A DNA stretch of 64,000 nt, taken from assembly GCA_949126835.1 (NCBI GenBank), contig OX421499.1, positions 24,277,990 to 24,341,989 on the forward strand, read 5' to 3'. The notes beneath the pieces were generated by a model. The model worked only from the letters and a program-made list of their open reading frames with translations, was not told where the DNA came from and did no database searches. The stretch comes from Anisus vortex. Lineage: Eukaryota; Mollusca; Gastropoda; Planorbidae. The translations under genes and the position numbers were made by a program. Of this stretch, positions 1-11,310 are shown piece after piece. Numbering within the stretch: position 1 is the stretch's first letter; each line of letters starts with the position of its first letter.

Positions 1-257
1 AACTCCATTTTACCCCAATACCCCGTTTTACCACAGTTTCCCCTACATGTATACATGTTCGTCTTTTATTCGTTGTCTGTACTCGTGTAACTGTTGACAG
101 CGCAACTCACTGAAATGTGTCGCTTTGTCATTTAGAAGCATCGGCTTCGCCAGTCAGTTCTCCTCATTTAATACCGGAAAATGTTTATTTAAATCAAGAA
201 ACACCTCTTGGAGGTCTCTTGCCAAGTTTGGCACGAGTGCCTTAGGTTGCCCATACT
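1..257. mobile_element. Decayed right end of a CAGGGGTCGG-type hAT element
   Basis: Positions about 95-257 align by eye with the right part of the hAT copy at 45955..47046: both have the words CTGAAATGTGTC, a TCAGTTxTCCTCATT block, ACACCTCTTxGA, and end in TTGGCACGAGTGCCTTAGGTTG. The terminal GACCCCTG is degraded here. The left part of the element lies outside the window. It lies upstream of the first visible exon of gene 1, so probably in gene 1 intron 2 (inferred). Confidence 0.6.
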
Positions 258-441
258 TGCATAGGCTATAATTACCACCGCTAATGGCACATATGAGTTG
301 ACTAGGGCTAGGCGTTTGCTGATTTGTTTTTTTTAATGAACATTACACCATAATACTCGATTCAACTGTAATATTTGTCTGGGCTAATATATTATAGACA
401 TTTATTATATTTGTTTTAATCACACATAAAAACAACAACAG

Positions 442-949
442 TTTCCAAACGAGCAATGTTGTGACACCAGACATCCACATAACTTTGAATCCTGGACAGA
501 GAGGAATGACGTGTGCCATCACCAACTATGGTAGCGATTTAAGAGTGGACTACAGGGTCAAAACGAAAAAATATCTGTAACTATTCTTCTTTTGCTGTAC
601 TCACTGTTTTACTTTTAATTATTTTATTGTTTTTAATTAGATTAAGTAAGATATGAGAATTGTAGGTTTTAACGCCTTCTTTGTGGATTTAAGTTTGTTA
701 AAATGTTCTTGAAACTGAAAGTTAATCGTTGACCTCAAAAGCTTATGACTGTCTTTTTGATGAGTTTGGGTCATCAGACATAATGTTTTTTTTTTTTGTT
801 TTCTTAAGGGTTCCTATATCTGTTTCTGGAAGCATCACTGCTAGTTTAGGAGGAGCAAGTTTAACAGTCACTATTGGAATCGGTAAGTATTCATGTTGCC
901 GGCAATTCTATTCGGTTGTCTTTCCTGAAAAAAACAACTTAACTCAACA

Positions 950-1010
<61 letters not shown>

Positions 1011-2332
1011 ACCTTACACACTCTGGAACATTTTGTGGTGAATAGAAAATAGGAAAATACATCGCCTAATTTAAGAGGTTTTTACTGTCAATACTGCTTG
1101 TGTTGAAACTGTCAATACTGGTTGTGTTGAAACTGTCAATACTGCTTGTGTTCAAACTGTCAATACTGCTTGTGTTGAAACTGTCCATACTGCTTGTGTT
1201 CAAACTGTCAATACTGGTTGTGTTGAAACTATCAATACTGCTTGTTTTCAAACTGTCAATACTGGTTGTGTTGAAACTCAATACTGCTTGTGATGAAAAC
1301 ATTGACGACTATTAAAGTTGATGTCTTGAACTTTTCATAACACTCCCATGTGTTAATAATACTTTCGGAAAATATAACGCCAAAGTTCTAAATTGGAAAA
1401 TACATCACATCCGAAGTGTTTATTTGTTCATTAAAAATCCATTGATCTTTCATGATAAAAATCAAGGCTTTATTTTTAAATATATATATAGCTAGCTGAG
1501 TAGTAATGAGTTTATTGACTATATTATGTTTATAAATAATATACAACTATTTTTTAACAATTGTATAAAGATTAACACATTAGGCTAAAGAATACCGCTT
1601 ACTATAGGAATATCTTAAGTGGGATTGAGGTCTTGTATTTTAGTTGGTTCACGTGACGGATTGAATATGATTAAGTTAAGTTAATTGTTAAACATTTTTC
1701 ACCTTTTTAAAACTAAAACAATATTTCGCCACTTGGTATGCCGCGGTCATGAAAACGTTGTGAATGCTTCACGCGCCATAATGAGCAGATGGTCTGACAG
1801 GGGTAAACCCGTTATTTCATATATTCATTTACACCGTGGGCTCCTTCCCTATATTTTACAGATGAGGCCAATACTAAGATTTGTAGCCATAGATAATTAG
1901 GTTATAATTATAGCTTAACCTAACACCGCATACGTAGTTTAAAGCTAATCTTGAGAAACAACACGTTTCACTGAGCAGAGAATAATTGCATCCATGTAAA
2001 GCTCAGAGAATATAGGGTAGAATGTGATTTATAAATTTATCTCATAAATCCTTACATTGAAAATAGCTTATTATTTCGTACATAGATCAATTTGAAGACA
2101 CCAGCCCAAAGCTTGTATCTAGAAGTTGCAGTGCCAACATTGGAGATTTCAACATCAAATTTCACGGCAGAGCGGCTTGGCTTCTGAACCTTTTAAAAGG
2201 AATATTTAAAAATAGAATAAAAAATATCCTTAGAGATAAGGTAGGAGCATACAATCCAATATACATTTTCGTCTGTTGTTCGTTGTCTGTACTCAGTAAT
2301 TGTCATCAACGGGTTATCTGCTATACAAGTAC

Positions 2333-2369
<37 letters not shown>

Positions 2370-5300
2370 AAACCGCACCTCCCCATTTGCACCTTTATTA
2401 TTATTTTTTTTTTGGGGGGGGGGGGAGGTTCTATTAACCGTTTTGGCTGCTTTTCATTCATCATGCCAGTTTCGACACAATAGATTTTCCGCCTTTCATA
2501 GGCATGTAGGCTTACGGACAGATAATTAGATAGACAATATATAGAATTGTCAGATAGTTAGATGCGATGTAGATAACGCTTTGGCTTACTCTGTCACAGA
2601 TATGTGAGAATGTGCAAAAAGAAATTAACACTAAAGCCGCTGATCACTTTCGGAAAATGAGGTGTAAGTAGCCACGTTATTAAATATACAGTATAATATA
2701 ATATACTTTGTAGCCTACCTGTTTAAATCCAATATTTTATTCCACCATCACTCCACTTCCTCTTAGATGAAAACCAAAGTCTTTGTTTGTGAGTTCAAAA
2801 AAGATTCGTGTTGTTGACAGTTTAACGCATAACACAGTTGACTATTTTTAAACAAACATTATTGTCGTTGAAACAGTGAGCACTGATATAGCCGGCAAGT
2901 TTGTCCTAGACTATAGCCTCATATCTCCAGTCTTATTCACTGACAGATACATGGAGATCCTGAATAAGGTAATCAGTTCAAATCTTTACATACAAAACAT
3001 TGATTGATTATATGAAGAAAAAAACAACAGTAGTTAACATTATTCTGAATGTCAATTCCCCAAAACAAGAAACTAGTATTTCCTAGTATTAGGAAAGGGA
3101 CATAACCTTCATCTATGAATAAAATCTATGCCTAGTTTCCCCTATTGTTGCCTAGAAGAATTATGAATACAAATATTTTTTAACTTTTAATAGTGCTTGA
3201 TTGTAAATATTGTTTTTAAAGGTTAAGAAACTGTTATCATATAAAATATAATATGTTATCAATAACAATTTTAGATTTAATACATTTGAAATGTTTTGTT
3301 ATTTTTTGGACATCAACAAATTGTGAAAAATAGTATATTACAAGGCCCGTAATGAAAGGAGGGGGGTGATAGCGGTGACGCCTTTACTTGGCATCACACA
3401 CTTACAAGATGGGGATGGGGAAGGGAGTCACATTCTTGCAAGAGTCGTGGGAAAAGGGGAAAAGTGTATGAAAGATATGACAGAAATAATCAAATTACGA
3501 AAATTGCATGGAACTAGTTGAACTATCTGTGTAATTGCATAGAAGCTAAACCTTTAAAAAATATGAATACAAAATTATTCTCCTCTTTAAAAAAACAACA
3601 TAATCAACAAATTTGTCAATCATATTTTCTTCTGATATTCAATAAATTTAAACATAACAGAAATAGTTTTTTTTTTCAGGCAGCGTTTTTTTTTAAAGCC
3701 AAACTAGAAACAATAATTGGCTATAGTATTTTTATTGTACATTTCCGTTGTGTTTATTTTCTCGGTATGTCAGACAGGTAGGCCTATATACAGGAGTCTC
3801 TTGTTGACCATTTACTGTATATTTTAAGGGGCGGAAGTCCAGTGGAGAGGGATTTTTTACATTTCTTATCCAATATGTATGATATTTGGAACATATATAG
3901 TACTAATTACAAAACCTATAAAAAGTCAAACAAATTTGGAAAAAAATGGTTGTCATGGAGATGGCGGCCATTTTGTATTTTCAATTAGTATGTTTTACTT
4001 GAACGAAACGTGACACATTTATCAATAGAATTTATTAAAATTTACCATAAATGAACATGAAATACATTTCTGGAAATTGTATATAAGAATTTTTGTAAAA
4101 TCTAAAAATGAATTTTTTATGAATTTTTTTGTAAGTCATGTGATGCAATTATGAAAAAAACACACAAAAAAAGTTACACAATAATTGATAAAAAAAAAAC
4201 TATTTGTTTTTTGCAAAATTCCTCTGTGCAGATTTAGGTCCCTAATGTAATGAATATCTGTTCAATTTTGCATAAAAATCGGTTAGTAAATAAAAAAAAA
4301 CTATTTCGGAATATAAGACCTGAAAACAACGTTTTGAAAAAAACCGGAAAAACTGACAATTCTAGAAAAAAAAATTTTTTTGACGACATTTAAAAAAAAA
4401 AAATTTTTTCATCTAATTATTAATGGTTTGTGCTAAGATTTTTTCCACATAAAGTCAAGATGTTAACCTTTAACTTGATATATAATAATATAGAATTTAC
4501 TCTTTTTTTTATATTACTGTAGTGTAAATATGTTTTAAGAAGAAAATGACAAATTCTGATGTATACCCATTTCAAATTTTTACATTGAAATAATGTTACT
4601 AAAGTTCCCGAACTGAATATTTTAGATCTAGGAATAGTTAAAGTATACAACTTAGTCAAAAAGCAAACATGTGAATTATCTGACATTTAGGTTGATTTTT
4701 ACTGGACTTCCTCCCCCTTAAAAGGCTCACAACTTGATCTTTCTTATTGCTCACTCTTTTTTTTTAAAAAGGGAGAAGTTTATTGGAAGACTGACAGCCA
4801 GGCACAGATTCCATTCATACCTGACCCTATCCCAGCCTGGGATGACAACAGCAACATGCTTTACCTTTGTTTGAGTGAGTACACACCCAGGACACTGGCA
4901 TATGCTGCTCACACACATAACTACCTTCAGTACGTGATATCAGCAGATAAGGTAATTGTATACTAATCGATCTTGATCGTGCTACTTTTTATATTTTACA
5001 GTGTTGCTTTTTTCTACATAAATACATTTTTAGTAAGCCCTTACTGAACTAAGTTATCTTATCTTACCAAAACAATTTTCTTTATTGCCTATAGTTATCG
5101 TTTTAAATAATCATTAGCTTCCAGATAAATATAAAGGATATTTGAATACAACATGTCCTCACTCAGCGTGTATTAGTTCACTTATCCCAAAGGTAAGTAA
5201 TGTTCTTAAATAATTATGAATAAAATAAATTTGAAACAACCCTGAGAGTCTCGTTTGCCTATTCCTGGTGTAGACCTTTTCGTCATGTTTGTTCCTGCTG

Positions 5301-8300
5301 GTTTATATATACAGGCCTATTCAACAATGAGCACACAACTTAGATATAGTTAGCCTTAAGAGGTAGACTAATGCTACTAAACCAATTTTGAGTTTGCATA
5401 AAGTTGCCAAAAATAATCTAAGCCTAGTGGTAGGAATCTACATAAGTATTTCCTTTTACGTCATTATCATTTTACTATCGACACACACGTACAACAGCTT
5501 GGCGAGGATTACCCTAACTCTACGGTCAGCATGAAGATAATCTCAAGGCAAGTGCCACAAGTCAGCATTACTGGTCAAGGTCTGGGACTAACACTGTATG
5601 GTGCGTTGGATATGTCGACCACAACGGCAGCATCTGTAATAACAGCTAACTTGGTAGGTAGAAATAAATAAATATATTAGGACAACCATATTATTAGACC
5701 AGTAAGTATTTGTTTGGTCACACACATCCAGGCAGTTAAGATCTCCTTGTTTTCTTCATATTACTGGGGAGACCCCGTTAGAACCGAGGAAAGCCTAATG
5801 GCTGACGGAAAACCAATAGCATTGCAATGGCTAGCGCAAGTTGTCCGATGCGCAAAAGGTCCAGCGGTCACGGAAACCACTGGCAGCAAATGAACCATTT
5901 CGTTCAAATTATTCTATACACGTTTACAGTAAAATAAGAAATTTTATTAGACTATTCTAGCCTCTGGCATCAAATGAACCATTTCGTTCAAATTATTCTA
6001 TACACTTTTGCAGTAAAATAAGAAATTTTATTAGACTATTCGATTTATCTCAGAGTTTTAAAAAAATGAAATGGCCCACCATCAGTGGCACTTCTAGCGA
6101 CAGTGCCGCATGGGGCGGGGGCGGGGGGGGGGGGGTCGATTGAAAATGTTATTTTCATTTAATAAAAAGCTAAATTGCACCTAGAGGCTGTCGCATCCTC
6201 CGCTACCTTCTCCAGTTACAGTCCACCATCGAAACTATGGACAATGGTACAACAAAAAGCTTACTCCACCATTGATGACATTTATTGTAATTGTTTTGGC
6301 GATTTCCTTTCAAACACATTTTCTACAGAAGAAGGCTACTAATTAAAATATAACTTTTCTTACAGAGTATTTCATTCTTGGGAACGGCCAACGTGCGAGG
6401 TGACCGTATTGTTGGTCATATCACAAACTTTAGGTCAGTAGATTTACGTTGTAATGTGATAAAAAATGAAATATTAGAGATTTAGTGGGTTATTTTTTTT
6501 TCTACTTCTTCTTCTCTCTCTCTGTGTGTGTGTTGTGTTTGTGTGCGTTGTGTGTGTGTTGCGTTGTGTGTGTTGTGTTGTGTGTGTGTTGTGTGCGGGT
6601 TGTGTTTGTGTGTGTGTGTTGTGTGTGTGTTGTGTGTGTTGTGTTGTGTCTGTTTTTTTTTGTGTGTGTTGTGTTGTGTGTTGTGTGTGTTGTGTTTTGT
6701 TGTGTTTGTTTTTGTGTGTGTTGTGTGTGTGTTGTGTGTGTGTTGTGTTTGTTTTTGTGTGTGTTGTGTGTGTGTTGTGTGTGTGTTGTGTCTGTGTTGT
6801 TTTGTGTGTGTGCTGTGTGTGTGCTGTGTTTGTGTGTGTTTTGTTTGTGTGTGTTGTGTGTGTTGTGTTAGTTTTTGTGTGTGTTGTGTTGTGTGTGTGT
6901 TTTGTGTTGTGTTTGTTTGTGTGTGTGTTGTGTGTGTGTTGTGTTTCTTTTTGTGTGTGTTGTGTGTGTGTTGTGTTTGTGTGTGTGTTGTGTGTGTGTG
7001 TTGTGTGTTTGTTGTGTGTGTTGTGTTTGTTTTTGTGTGTGTTGTGTTGTGTGTTGTGTGTGTTGTTTTGTGTTGTGTTTGTTTTTGTGTGTGTTGTGTG
7101 TGTGTTGTGTTTGTTTGTGTGTGTGTTGTGTTGTGTGTTGTGTGTGTTGTGTTTGTTTTTGTGTGTGTTGTGTGTGTGTTGTGTGTGTTTGTGTGTGTGT
7201 TGAGTGTGTGTATTGTGTGAGTTTGTGTGTGTGTTGTGTGTTAGTTGTGCGTGTGTTTGTGTGTGTGCCTTTTGTGTGTGTTATGTGCGATGTGTTTGTG
7301 TGTGTGTTGTGTGTGTAAGGTAGTTCATTTTAATTGATGACAATTTGTCAATCGAAAGTTGTTTTATATTTCTTATAGCGTGATAGTCGAATCAATCAAC
7401 TCTAAAGTTGGAGATATAAATGTAAGTAAAACATATTTAGATGACATTTTATAAAAACTCTCTTATATTTTTTTCTTTTTGTTTTAATAATCGAAAACAG
7501 GCATATACAATACATGTTAACTATTTAAATATGAATGAAAATATTGTTTAAGTTAAAGCAATATTTTATATAGTTGTTCTAATTGAAATCACCTTTCATT
7601 TAAATCTGACAGGTACAAACAATCAACATCGTACTTCAAGAAGTCATTGAGTTATGGGTCTTGCCTCAACTGAATGGTTAGTCTAGTGCTACGAATACTT
7701 TAGCTTGGAGAAAAAATATCAGTGATATATTACTATTGATACATTTTCTTTATATTATATACAAAATATGTGACGTATATGTAATAATAAACATATTTAT
7801 TTTAATTATTATACATTCTTTTTACAATTTCACAATTTCTTTATTTTTTGCAAACAAGTAAACTATGTTTCGATGGGCAGCTATTCTTTTTAGATTGTAG
7901 AGTTTGCCAAAATAGTTTTAAAATAGTTCTTTATTGCACTAACTAAACAATGAAAATTATGAAATTCTTATTTCGAATGTATTCTTCCTTGCACGGGAAA
8001 TGGTTAGAGATTTAACCCGAACATAAAATTATTCCTTCAGGCAACAGTGACCCCAATAGCACCAATGACAACTCATTCGACGCAGATGATCTGAAGTTGT
8101 TTCAGTACAAGCCATTAAACATACTAAAGAAAAATAATATTCATAAATTTAAACACATCATCTTATAATTTATTTTATAGGCCTATAATACAGTAAATTA
8201 TTGTGTATAAAGTGAATGTAATTTATCAACAATTATAATTTCCAGAGATCGCTATGGTTGGAGTTCCACTGCCAATTATTCCAGACATAGCACTTCAGAA

Positions 8301-9212
8301 CCCAAGAATCATTTATCAAGATGTAAGCTTTTAATGTTTTAATAGTGTTTTGAACTCTTGGTTCAGGGATAGAAATAGATTTCTGCACGAACGACAAATC
8401 ATAAAATCAGAGAATTGTATTTAGTTATTTTTTGTCTAAATAAATGAATTAGTTTTTACCATTAACGGATAAATATGTCGCCTGGCATCAAATTAATGCC
8501 GACTCTTCCCTTCTGGCATTGCCCCCTTTCTCTCTGACAACCGTTGGCCTTAGAGCCTTCTCAATATCCGGTCGCAAAGTGTGGAATCTACTTCCCATTC
8601 AACTCAGGCGAACAAGCGCCATTGATACATTTAAAAAGAACTTTAAAAAAAAGTATTATATTATATCAATATTTACCTTAGATAATAATATGCTTTAGAG
8701 CCCTACTGTCATACGAATGTGTTAGGTCGGTTATTGCTTTATTTATTTGAATTGTCCTATGATTGCAAAGTTTTAAATCATCAATTAGTTTTTTTATTTT
8801 TTTTAGCCTATAGATTATATCAGTGTTCTTTGTTGTATGTTAAATGCGCTCTGAGCATTATGTTTTTTGACACGCGCTATAAAAATATTATTATTATTAT
8901 TATTAATATTCTTTTAGACTGTGACCCAATTTTAAAACAATGCGAAATCTAGTATCTGTTGTTTGTTTTTAATATTATTATTTGATGAATTATTACAAAT
9001 GTTTCATCATATATTGATTTATTTATTTTTAAATACAGAAAGCTGTGTTGATTGGAACAGATGTTCTCTACCAGTACCACGACAATTCCTTGAGCAGACG
9101 TGGACCTCTGTCTCGTAGTGCTAGCCGGTTAAACTTTCAACGGAGGTCACAGCTGCTGCTGACAAAGAAGAAATATTTGAACGATGCAAACATGCATCTC
9201 CTTTCAATCTAG
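442..9212 (+). CDS. LBP/BPI family protein, gene 1 (5'-truncated by window; exons 3-15)
   Basis: Secreted lipid/LPS-binding protein of the LBP/BPI/PLTP family (established role: binding of LPS and other amphipathic lipids, innate defence; snail homologs are known as egg and antimicrobial proteins). Coding exons with AG/GT borders and matching phases: 442..576, 809..882, 2086..2240, 2600..2663, 2877..2968, 4772..4951, 5118..5192, 5498..5653, 6366..6433, 7379..7421, 7613..7676, 8246..8322, 9039..9212 (TAG). That is 1357 coding nt; by analogy with gene 2, 206 nt (exons 1-2, signal peptide) lie left of the window. Seen: the family pair of cysteines (RSCSANIGDF in the third visible exon, ICENV in the fourth), and the C-terminal motif KAVLIGTDVLYQ, like the BPI C-terminus. 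All exons except the last equal their gene 2 counterparts in length. Odd: the last exon adds a basic tail of about 43 residues that gene 2 lacks, and the donor at 7677 is GTTAGT, a weak match. AATAAA lies at 9278..9283. Confidence 0.88.
946..1008. repeat. (CT)n microsatellite
   Basis: About 60 bp of almost pure CT dinucleotide in gene 1 intron 4. It produces spurious Ser-Leu and Arg-Glu reading frames on the two strands. Confidence 0.95.
1086..1295. repeat. 24-bp minisatellite, about 8-9 copies, gene 1 intron 4
   Basis: The 24-bp unit begins GTCAATACTGCTTGTGTT and continues GAAACT; copies vary at a few sites (CTT/GTT, GTTGA/GTTCA). Because 24 is a multiple of three it opens repeat-peptide frames on both strands that should not be read as genes. 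Confidence 0.9.
2334..2427. repeat. (TTA)n followed by poly-T/poly-G tract
   Basis: A TTA trinucleotide run, a short spacer, then T8-9 followed by a run of about 12 G. It lies in gene 1 intron 5. Confidence 0.9.
3824..4721. mobile_element. TTAA-flanked TIR DNA element (Kolobok/piggyBac-like, non-autonomous)
   Basis: TTAA at 3824..3827 and 4718..4721 bracket an 890-bp segment. The left end GGGGCGGAAGTCCAGT and the reverse complement of the right end GGGGGAGGAAGTCCAGT form near-perfect terminal inverted repeats. The interior is very AT-rich with no transposase. TTAA duplications are typical of piggyBac and Kolobok superfamilies; the G-rich end fits Kolobok better, but this is inference. It sits in gene 1 intron 7 (2969..4771), ending about 50 bp before the exon 8 acceptor. 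Confidence 0.65.
5748..5815 (+). repeat. Dispersed retroposon fragment (GGAGACCCCGTTA family)
   Basis: The segment TTCTTCATATTACTGGGGAG plus ACCCCGTTAG recurs at 61146..61200 (+) and, reverse-complemented, at 57636..57690, where it is linked to a GAAGAAGAAG run. This looks like the end of a short retroposon whose family I do not recognise. Confidence 0.5.
5882..6041. repeat. Two-copy 84-bp tandem duplication
   Basis: The block beginning CAAATGAACCATTTCGTTCA occurs at 5887 and again at 5971, nearly identical (about 70 bp matched), in gene 1 intron 10. Confidence 0.9.
6520..7318. repeat. GT-rich satellite (GTGTTGTGTGT-type), about 800 bp
   Basis: Nearly only G and T, made of irregular GTGTGT, GTTGTGT and GTTTGTTTTT words, filling most of gene 1 intron 11 (6434..7378). 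All three + frames stay open as Cys/Val-rich peptides because GT-rich DNA lacks stop codons. These are artefacts, not genes. Confidence 0.95.
8480..8910 (+). mobile_element. 5'-truncated LINE 3' end (CR1/Jockey-like C-terminus) with ATT tail
   Basis: The frame ending in TAG at 8697 reads RAFSISGRKVWNLLP...RRTSAIDTFKKNFKK, the usual last residues of CR1/Jockey-type LINE ORF2 proteins (a family pattern I recognise, not a search result). About 200 bp of 3' UTR follow, ending in an ATT run. The UTR is repeated at 57105..57319. It lies in the last intron of gene 1 (8323..9038). Confidence 0.65.
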
Positions 9213-9277
9213 TACGATTCCCGCATCACAGTTTTTTTAGTATTATATTTGTTTAATAATCTTGTTACAAGAAATGA

Positions 9278-9283
9278 AATAAA
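9278..9283 (+). other. Polyadenylation signal AATAAA of gene 1
   Basis: AATAAA 66 bp after the TAG stop of gene 1, followed by T-rich sequence. Position and hexamer fit the 3' end of gene 1. Confidence 0.6.
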
Positions 9284-9299
9284 GTATGTACTAAGGAAC

Positions 9300-11030
9300 A
9301 TTGGTCTATTTTAGATAACTTTTTTTTACTTACACAGTATTTACACAAGTTCTATTATTCGCTTGTTGAAGCCTCACTATCTTCTTTCCTGCTAGCTTCA
9401 ATGGAATTATACACATTTTAAAAATTACTTCTACGCTTTCAATGATTTCTATTCTGTGTTTATATTAGAACAATTTATAACCATTGTCATTTAATGTAAA
9501 GACCATAATTCATAAGAATAAAATTCAGGTAATTTTTGTGTCACTGTCAGGTTTCTATAAATGTTTAATGATAAATATTTTTACTCTAACACAGTCTTTG
9601 TATAATAGCATAATATACATTAATTACGTTACATATTTGATTGTATTTTATTGTAACCTTTTTTTACTTCTTAACCTAAATTCAAACTATCTAATCTTTG
9701 AACACCAATCAATGAAATGATGGGAAAAACCAGTTCAGGTTTTATTTGATTTTATTAGCATATCTTATCTTATAATTTTACTGACTCTCCTCATAAACAG
9801 AATATTTTTTGTATTTAGATTTTTCACAATTATTGCTACCATAGATTCAATTGATGTATATTTTTAGTTCAACATCTTGAGGACACAAATCTTAAACTTA
9901 AAAGCAAACGTAAAATTAATTTTTTACCAATGTATGCTGTAGCATAACACTCTAGTTTTAATTATTTGAATTAGGCTTGTATATATTATAAGGTAATTTT
10001 TTGTTGTTTTTGAAAATGGTTCAGAGAAATTCTAACTATTAGCTCAAAATTGTGGATGCCAAAAGCTTAGGCATCTCTTTATTTTCTGGAATATTTTTAA
10101 CAATTTCATCCGATTTGTCGAGCAAGTTAAAAAAAAACAGCCAGAGGAAATGATGAATAATTGGCGAGCAGCTGGTTTTGTAATTAATTCATTAAAAATT
10201 GTCCTGTTGCATTAAACGTAAGCTTATGTAAAAAAAATACAAAAAGTAATGTTACTGTTTTTGTATATTTAAAGATATGTAAACCTAAATATTGTTTGTG
10301 CACATATGTTTGTCTATAAGTGTTAAACAGAATTATATTCTATAACAGGGATCGGCAACTTAAGGCAGGCGTGCCAAACTTGGTAGTATTTGGTACTCAG
10401 AGCTTTTTTCAATGGCACGTGGAAGACCTAAAAAAAAGGCAATTAGAGTCGTTTCTATAAAATGCTGAGAGCCAGAGCAGTATAAAACGTATACTCTTGG
10501 TTAGCTAAATGAATTAGAAATCCTACTTGGATACACTATTATCATCAGATTGCCAACTCCATTTCTAAAATGTACAAATACTTTCAAGTTTTACTTGCAC
10601 ACACAATTGTTATTATTATTTTTTTTTTATAATTGTTTGTAAATAGTTGTTTCTTCTAATGTTGCACACACAAACTGTGAAGCAACGTTCATCAGTTACC
10701 GTGGCAACGGAAAAAACAAAATTTATTTAAGATTTGTTGTTTAAAAGTTCATTAACTTTCTAAACAATATATATGTCCAAGGCGGTGTGCGAAGTTATTA
10801 GGAATGTGTGAGCAGTGAACAGATTGTGTTACATCCTGTTTGAGTCTAAATTGGTCGTGTCAGTGACGGACAATAACAAAACAAACAAAAAAAAAACAAC
10901 GTTAAGAAGACAAAAGAACGTCATTACTGGATCTACGTTTCACGTGTTGTTTGTAAAACAGAGACGCAATTAGCGGAGCGGCTGCCACTCATGGCGATGG
11001 CATAAACTTTTTTGTTGTTGTCACCCAGTT
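9300..11030. other. Intergenic AT-rich DNA downstream of gene 1
   Basis: No supported gene. The only recognisable item is a hAT-like left end at 10346. Small open frames lack homology or exon structure. Confidence 0.6.
10346..10440. mobile_element. Left-end remnant of CAGGGGTCGG-type hAT
   Basis: CAGGGATCGGCAACTTAAGG is one substitution from the CAGGGGTCGGCAAC terminus seen at 42130 and 45955, followed by a GGCGTGCCAAAC block characteristic of the family. No right end with a matching 8-bp duplication was found nearby. Confidence 0.5.
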
Positions 11031-11035
11031 ATGGA

Positions 11036-11310
11036 ACACGGTGGACGAGCGGCAGTGCGTTCGGCTGGCGTACAAAGGTCCTGGGTTCGAATCCTAGTCT
11101 GAAGGGTGTTTCTGAGTCTACCCAGCTCTTGATGGGTACCTGACTTTATCTGGGGTAAAGTAAAGACGGCTTGGCTTTGTGCTGACCACACAATCCCCTA
11201 GTATGCCGTGGCCACAGAAACCGGTGAACGCTGCTTCACCGGCCCTATGGATCAATTTGGTCTGATGGTTTGACCCAGATGCTTCCCCTTTGTCATTTAG
11301 ACCGTGTCTT
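11036..11310 (+). mobile_element. tRNA-derived SINE copy
   Basis: Contains a pol III B box (GGGTTCGAATCC at 11083..11094) after a tRNA-like head with TGGACGAGCGGCAGTGCGTT, then a body shared with copies near 15995 and 63618: GATGGGTACCTGACTTTATC, GGGGTAAAGTAAAG, TATGCCGTGGCCACAGAAAC, GCTGCTTCACCGGCCCTATG. There is no coding capacity; it would depend on a LINE for movement. Confidence 0.75.

Noticed and set aside
1066..1315. Repeat-peptide frames (SIDSFNT / LSILLV types) on both strands
   Set aside because: The 24-bp minisatellite is a multiple of three, so it stays open by chance; it lies in an intron.
2193..2378. 61-codon - strand frame with Asn run
   Set aside because: The Asn run is the TTA repeat; the rest is antisense to gene 1 exon 5 and intron.
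6485..7318. Four overlapping + strand open frames of 128-230 codons rich in Cys and Val
   Set aside because: They come from GT-only repeat DNA, which has no stop codons. No start context, domain or exon structure; the segment is intron 11 of gene 1.
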